This document shows positions 59,306 to 64,000 of a stretch of DNA of 64,000 bases, in pieces. The DNA lies in contig RCTD01000024.1 of NCBI GenBank assembly GCA_014898415.1, positions 372,001 to 436,000 on the forward strand. Reading direction: 5' to 3'. Both the position numbers and the translations under genes were made by a program. Within the stretch, counting starts at the first letter, position 1, and each line of letters opens with the position of its first letter. The DNA comes from Stromatinia cepivora (taxonomy: Eukaryota > Ascomycota > Leotiomycetes > Helotiales > Sclerotiniaceae). The notes below the pieces were generated by a model. It saw only the letters and a list, made by a program, of their open reading frames with translations. It did no database searches and had not been told where the DNA came from.

Positions 59306-60214
59306 ATGACTTCCAATCCTCCCGCACAGGCTATTCCTGCGCAAACTCTCGATAACTATACCTTCCCAACAAATCGCCTAAGACTCACTCAAAATGATCC
59401 TGAGAGGACTCCTTTAGTATTGGTAGCTTGTGGAAGTTTTTCGCCTATAACCTACCTTCACTTGCGAATGATGGAGATGGCTGCCGATTACTGCAAGTTT
59501 AACACGGAATTTGAACTTCTAGCTGGATATTTCTCACCTGTATCGAATTTTTACAAGAAAGCAGGCCTGGCGAGTTCGGAACACCGGTAAGTCTAAGTCT
59601 CCCTAGCATCGACAACATCAACTAATGTTCGTAGAATAAATATGTGCGAGTTGGCGGTGCAATCTTCAAATTGGCTTATGGTGGATCCATGGGAAGCCTT
59701 ACAAACGGAATATACGCCTACTGCCCTCGTTCTTGACCATGTCGAGCACGAAATAAACAAAGTTTTGGGTGGTGCTATACGACCAGATGGATCTCGGGTA
59801 CCTGTTCGCATTGCCTTATTAGCCGGAGCTGATCTTATCGAAACAATGAGTATTCCGGGAGTTTGGAGTGAGGAGGATCTTCAACATATCTTAGGGCAAT
59901 ACGGCACTTTCATTGTCGAACGTACTGGCACGGATATTGAGGACGCACTTGCAAGTCTTGAACAATATAAGCGCAATATTTACGTCATTCAACAACTGGT
60001 AACAAACGATATCAGTAGCACAAAGATTAGACTTTTCTTAAGGAAAGAGATGAGCGTGCAATATTTGTTACCCGCTCCAGTTATCGAATACATTGAGGAG
60101 CATCATCTTTATGAGGAGGATGGTGCATCATCTATCAATGCAGGCAAATCCAAGGCAGCAGAAGGGTCAGGCCGGGCATCACCTGCAGTGGGAGATTCAA
60201 AGCTCAAGAATTAA
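59306..60214 (+). CDS. Nicotinamide/nicotinate-nucleotide adenylyltransferase (NMA1/NMNAT, EC 2.7.7.1/2.7.7.18)
   Basis: Two exons, 59306-59586 and 59635-60214, with a 48-nt intron (GTAAGT/CGTAG), giving 286 residues. The nucleotidyl-transferase signature is complete: ACGSFSPITYLHLRMMEMA (GSFxPxTxxHLR) near residue 36 and ISSTKIRLFLRKEMSVQYLLP (ISSTxxR) near 230. LLAGADLIETM and VSNFYKKAGL are also typical of eukaryotic NMNAT. The enzyme joins NMN or NaMN with ATP to make NAD or deamido-NAD, the shared last step of NAD synthesis, in nucleus and cytosol. The tail is Ala/Ser/Gly-rich. The start at 59306 gives a short Pro/Ala N-terminal extension, as is usual in filamentous fungi. Confidence 0.95.
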
Positions 60215-61035
60215 GGAGGGAATTTATGGTTACACAGGAGCTATGGCTACCAGAAACGAGTTATGATTATACGAGCCAGTGGAGAGCGGAAAGCCATTCT
60301 TTAGCTAGATATACATGATCTGGCTCCTATATTCACGGGTTAAGTTTCTAGGATCACTGGTAAAGGCCGATTTCATGCAAGTCAAAAATCTGTTTTGGAT
60401 ACCGATTTGGGATAAGGTGGACAATTGGGCATTTCAGCATTTCAGCATTTCAGCAGGAGTTTATGGAGTTTTTTTGGATTAGGTCTTTTTGCGAGTACTA
60501 GATGACTGGCTTTCATGCCATCGACAGCATATAGAATGAGTCTATAGACCTTTATTGCCAGCGATACCAAAGTCGTACTCTTTGAATTTAATGTAATAAT
60601 GAATCAATCTTCGAAATTAGGAAGCCTCTCCATCCTTACAAACTTCCTACACAATACATATCTAGATATGAACAACTCAATATGCAAAATACCGATGAAA
60701 ACGTTGATTTTGTTGGCATTCTGAAACACGGATTCCAGATGATAACCACATGGGGCGCGAAGCTCTGCGCCACAATGACAGCATTGGTTGGTTGCTGGTG
60801 GCTGGTTCATCATCCATCCATGACATCTCCATATGGCCCATTATCTACAACACAACGATAACAATATCAAATCAATAAATTAATTATCGATAAGTCGGTC
60901 AATAATTAATTTATTCCTTTGAATTGTATTTCGATCTGATTCTATTGTCAAAACAAACTACACTTCTTTGTATACTACTTCACGCTTGGTCTTCATAGAT
61001 TGGACGCTAGGCGGCGCACTTAGACAGACGCAGCG
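60215..61035. other. Intergenic region between NMNAT and NPC1
   Basis: NMNAT 3' UTR on the left, including a CATTTCAG triple repeat near 60430-60453, and the NPC1 promoter on the right. No gene is recognised. Confidence 0.5.
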
Positions 61036-64000
61036 ATGCGGCATTCCTTCACTTTAGTCGGAATTCTCACTGCGGCTTTCGCAGCTGGCGAAGCATATAC
61101 TCCGAAGCATGAAGCTGGAAGGTGTTCGATAAGGGGTAGTTGTGGGAAGGATAGCTTCTTTGGTCCCGAGCTCCCTTGTCCGGATAACGGGCTCGCGAAG
61201 GAACCGGATCATGATGCGAGGAAACAACTGGTCGAGCTGTGCGGTCCGAAATGGAGTACGGGGCCTGTTTGTTGTGAGGGGAATCAGGTATGGTGGAGCC
61301 TTCGAAATGGGTTGGGACCTTGCTAATAGCTTCGCAGATAGATGCTCTCGCAGATCAGATCAAGAAGGCGAATCCGATTATATCTTCATGCCCGGCATGT
61401 AAAGAGAACTTCTACAACCTATTCTGCACCTTTACATGTTCACCAGATCAATCTCTATTCTTGAATGTGACGGAAACAAAGCAAAAGGGCGATAAATACA
61501 TCGTTACGGAGCTGGATCAACTCATATCTGATGAATATGGGTCGGGTTTCTTTGATAGCTGCAAGGATGTTAAGTTTGGACCAACGAATTCAAATGCTAT
61601 GGAATTTATAGGAGGAGGAGCCAAGGATTACTCTTCATTCTTAGCTTTCCTGGGTCACAAATCTTTACTAGGTTCGCCGTTTCAGATCAACTTCCCCAAG
61701 CCTAGCGAATATCCGGAGAAAGGAATGGATCCATTACCTATGGTACCAAAGAAGTGTAATGATGAGGACGAGAACTTCCGATGTTCTTGTGTGGATTGTC
61801 CTGCAGTCTGTCCAGCTTTACCGGAAGTTTCCAAGTCCGGCTCATGTCATGTTGGACTACTGCCTTGCCTTTCTTTCGCGGCTATATTTACCTACAGCAT
61901 TGTGTTACTATTGATCGCCGTCGCTATCTTTGGTCACATAGCTTGGGCCAAACATACCAAAAGACGTAATGAAAGATTACGACTTCTGGAAGGTGTTGCG
62001 CCAAGCGATGACGATGATGAAGGGGACATGGTACACAACGGAGCCATGTATGACCGACCTAAAAGGAATTACTGGATCAATACAGTGTGTGACAGCGCAT
62101 TCAGTCGTCTTGGCTATACAGCTGCAAAATTTCCAGCCATCACTATTGTTACAAGCATAGTTGTAGTGGGAATCTTGAGTTTGGGTTGGACAAAATTTGA
62201 GATTGAGCAAAATCCTGCACGATTATGGGTTAGCCCATCATCCGCTGCTGCTCAAGAAAAAGCTTATTTCGATTCAAATTTTGGACCCTTTTACCGTGCC
62301 GAGCAAGTATTCTTGGTCAACGATACAAATGCATCAGGTCCTGGTCCTGTAATGAGTTACGATACATTGAAATGGTGGCTTGAAGCTGAAGATCGAATTA
62401 GAGGATTGACCGGCAAGCAAACCGGTACCACTTTCGACGATATATGCTTGAAGCCCACTGGTGATGCCTGTGTCGTTCAATCTGTAGGAGGTTACTTGAG
62501 CGACGATATCTCCAGTGTAAGCCCGGACACATGGGAGAAGACCATCCGATCATGTGCCGAATCTCCTGTAAATTGCCGTCCTGCCTTTGGTCAACCATTA
62601 GATCCCAAAATGATCTTTGGTGGCTGGCAAGAATCCGGCAATGTCATCAATGCTACTGCCCTGATTATTACCTGGGTAGTAAGCAATGATGATGAGGGAT
62701 CATCTCTAGTTGAACATGCTATGGATTGGGAAGCTTCCCTTCGAGATGAATTGTTACGTTTGCAGGCTGAAGCAAGTGGTCGTGGTCTGAGACTTTCATT
62801 TTCGACAGAGATAAGTCTTGAACAGGAGCTTAATAAATCTACCAACACTGATGCAAAAATTGTTGTGATCAGTTACATTATCATGTTCTTTTACGCATCT
62901 TTAGCACTAGGCTCAACCACCATATCATTCCAAACATTGATGCGCAACCCAGCTAGCTCTTTGGTTCAATCAAAATTTTCACTTGGAGTAGTGGGAATCC
63001 TGATTGTTCTGATGTCCATCTCAGCATCAATTGGTCTATTCTCTTTCCTAGGTGTCAAGGTTACTCTTATCATCGCTGAGGTTATTCCTTTCATAGTTCT
63101 TGCAGTTGGTGTTGACAATATCTTCTTAATTGTGCACGAATTCGAAAGAGTTAATACTAACCATCCTGATGAGATGGTTGAGATGCGTATTGCTAAAGCA
63201 CTCGGAAGAATGGGTCCATCAATTCTTTTGTCGGCGTCTACTGAGACTATCGCATTTGCACTTGGCGCTTTTGTTGGTATGCCCGCGGTTCGAAACTTCG
63301 CAATCTATGCCGCTGGTGCAGTATTCATAAATGCTGTTTTGCAGATCACCATGTTCGTCTCCATTCTCAGTCTCAATCAACGGCGTGTTGAGGATCGCCG
63401 TGTAGATTGTATTCCTTGCATTCAGATCAAAACTGCAGGTGTTCACCTAGGGAATGGAAGTGCTTACTCTAGATTTTATGAAGGCTCTGATGAAGGTGTC
63501 CTTCAGAAGTTCATTCGCAAAACATATGCTCCAACTTTACTTGGCCGCAAAGTAAAGACCGTTATTGTGGTTGTGTTTCTTGGTATATTCGCTGCTGCGG
63601 TTGCATTGATTCCCGAAGTTGCTTTGGGCTTGGATCAACGTGTGGCAATTCCAGACGGCTCATATCTTATTCCATACTTCAACGACTTGTACGACTACTT
63701 TGACTCGGGTCCACCAGTGTACTTCGTCACTCGGGAGTTGAATGTCACTGAACGTAAGCATCAGCAACAACTCTGCTCTCGCTTTACAACATGCGAAACA
63801 GAGTCTATTACCAATATTTTGGAGTCCGAAAGAAAGAGACCAGAGGTTTCTTATATTGCGGCTACTCCTGCTAGTTGGATCGATGACTATTTCCGTTGGC
63901 TCGATCCTTCATTAGATTCATGCTGCGTTGAAGGTGGTTCGGCTTGCTTCAACAATCGTAACCCGGCATGGAATATCACACTACATGGTATGCCAGAAGG
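61036..64000 (+). CDS. Niemann-Pick C1-related sterol transporter (NPC1/NCR1), 3' truncated by window end
   Basis: Exons 61036-61287 and 61338 onward, with a 50-nt intron (GTATGG/CGCAG), open to the end of the window (about 970 residues seen). A signal peptide (FTLVGILTAAFAAGEA) precedes the cysteine-rich NPC1 N-terminal sterol-binding domain (GRCSIRGSCG, PCPDNG, SCPACKENFYNLFCTFTCSP). A first membrane segment follows (YSIVLLLIAVAIFG), then a lumenal loop. The sterol-sensing domain runs across 62870-63400 (VVISYIIMFFYASLALG, AEVIPFIVLAVGVDNIFLIVHEFER, FVGMPAVRNFAIYA). NPC1 exports sterols from the vacuole/lysosome lumen to its membrane. The last domains lie outside the window, where an RND-type C-terminal half is expected. 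Confidence 0.95.

Overview
The window looks like nuclear DNA of a filamentous ascomycete. Housekeeping genes are broken by short GT-AG introns (about 50-85 nt), intergenic DNA is moderately AT-rich, and repeats carry transition-only decay typical of repeat-induced point mutation (RIP). Gene content and the very AT-rich repeat islands suggest a Leotiomycete of the Botrytis/Sclerotinia type, but that placement is inference and no marker gene here proves it.

Left block (0.3-14.6 kb) is conserved and gene-dense: Mediator subunit MED13 (+), methylthioadenosine phosphorylase (-), the CCR4-NOT E3 ligase NOT4 (-) with a probable alternative last exon at 7580-9894, and the 30-kDa (NDUFS3) subunit of complex I (+). 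A small inverted-repeat element sits at 5315-5524.

Middle block (15.8-31.4 kb) is an accessory region in which every recognisable gene is broken: an APH-fold kinase-like gene, a Ure2-type glutathione S-transferase, a secreted alpha/beta hydrolase, an ACC-synthase-like aminotransferase fragment, an MFS drug antiporter, a Dal5-type transporter and a Zn2Cys6 regulator. Most nonsense codons are of the kind a single C-to-T change at CpA would give, and the regulator has lost a zinc-binding cysteine. An intact type-B carboxylesterase (32.1-33.7 kb) closes the block. Together the set resembles a relict accessory gene cluster (regulator, transporters, enzymes) that is now decayed.

Repeat block (34-46 kb): a weak Hsp70-like fragment, a RIP-like inverted-repeat element (35288-35802), a DUF7730/F-box-like gene, then a long G-poor strand-asymmetric tract split by a 7.04-kb Ty3/gypsy retrotransposon (38621-45663). 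That element has AAATC target duplications and LTRs that differ at about 58 of 282 positions, all transitions. A long ATATTT microsatellite follows.

Right block: the HECT E3 ligase UFD4/TRIP12 (-), then a 4.5-kb Ty1/copia element (53800-58334) with LTRs differing at one base and GTACT duplications, which nevertheless lacks the reverse-transcriptase core. It lies in the divergent interval between UFD4 and nicotinamide-nucleotide adenylyltransferase (+). The window ends inside NPC1/NCR1, the sterol-sensing membrane transporter (+). No rRNA, tRNA or CRISPR array was recognised.
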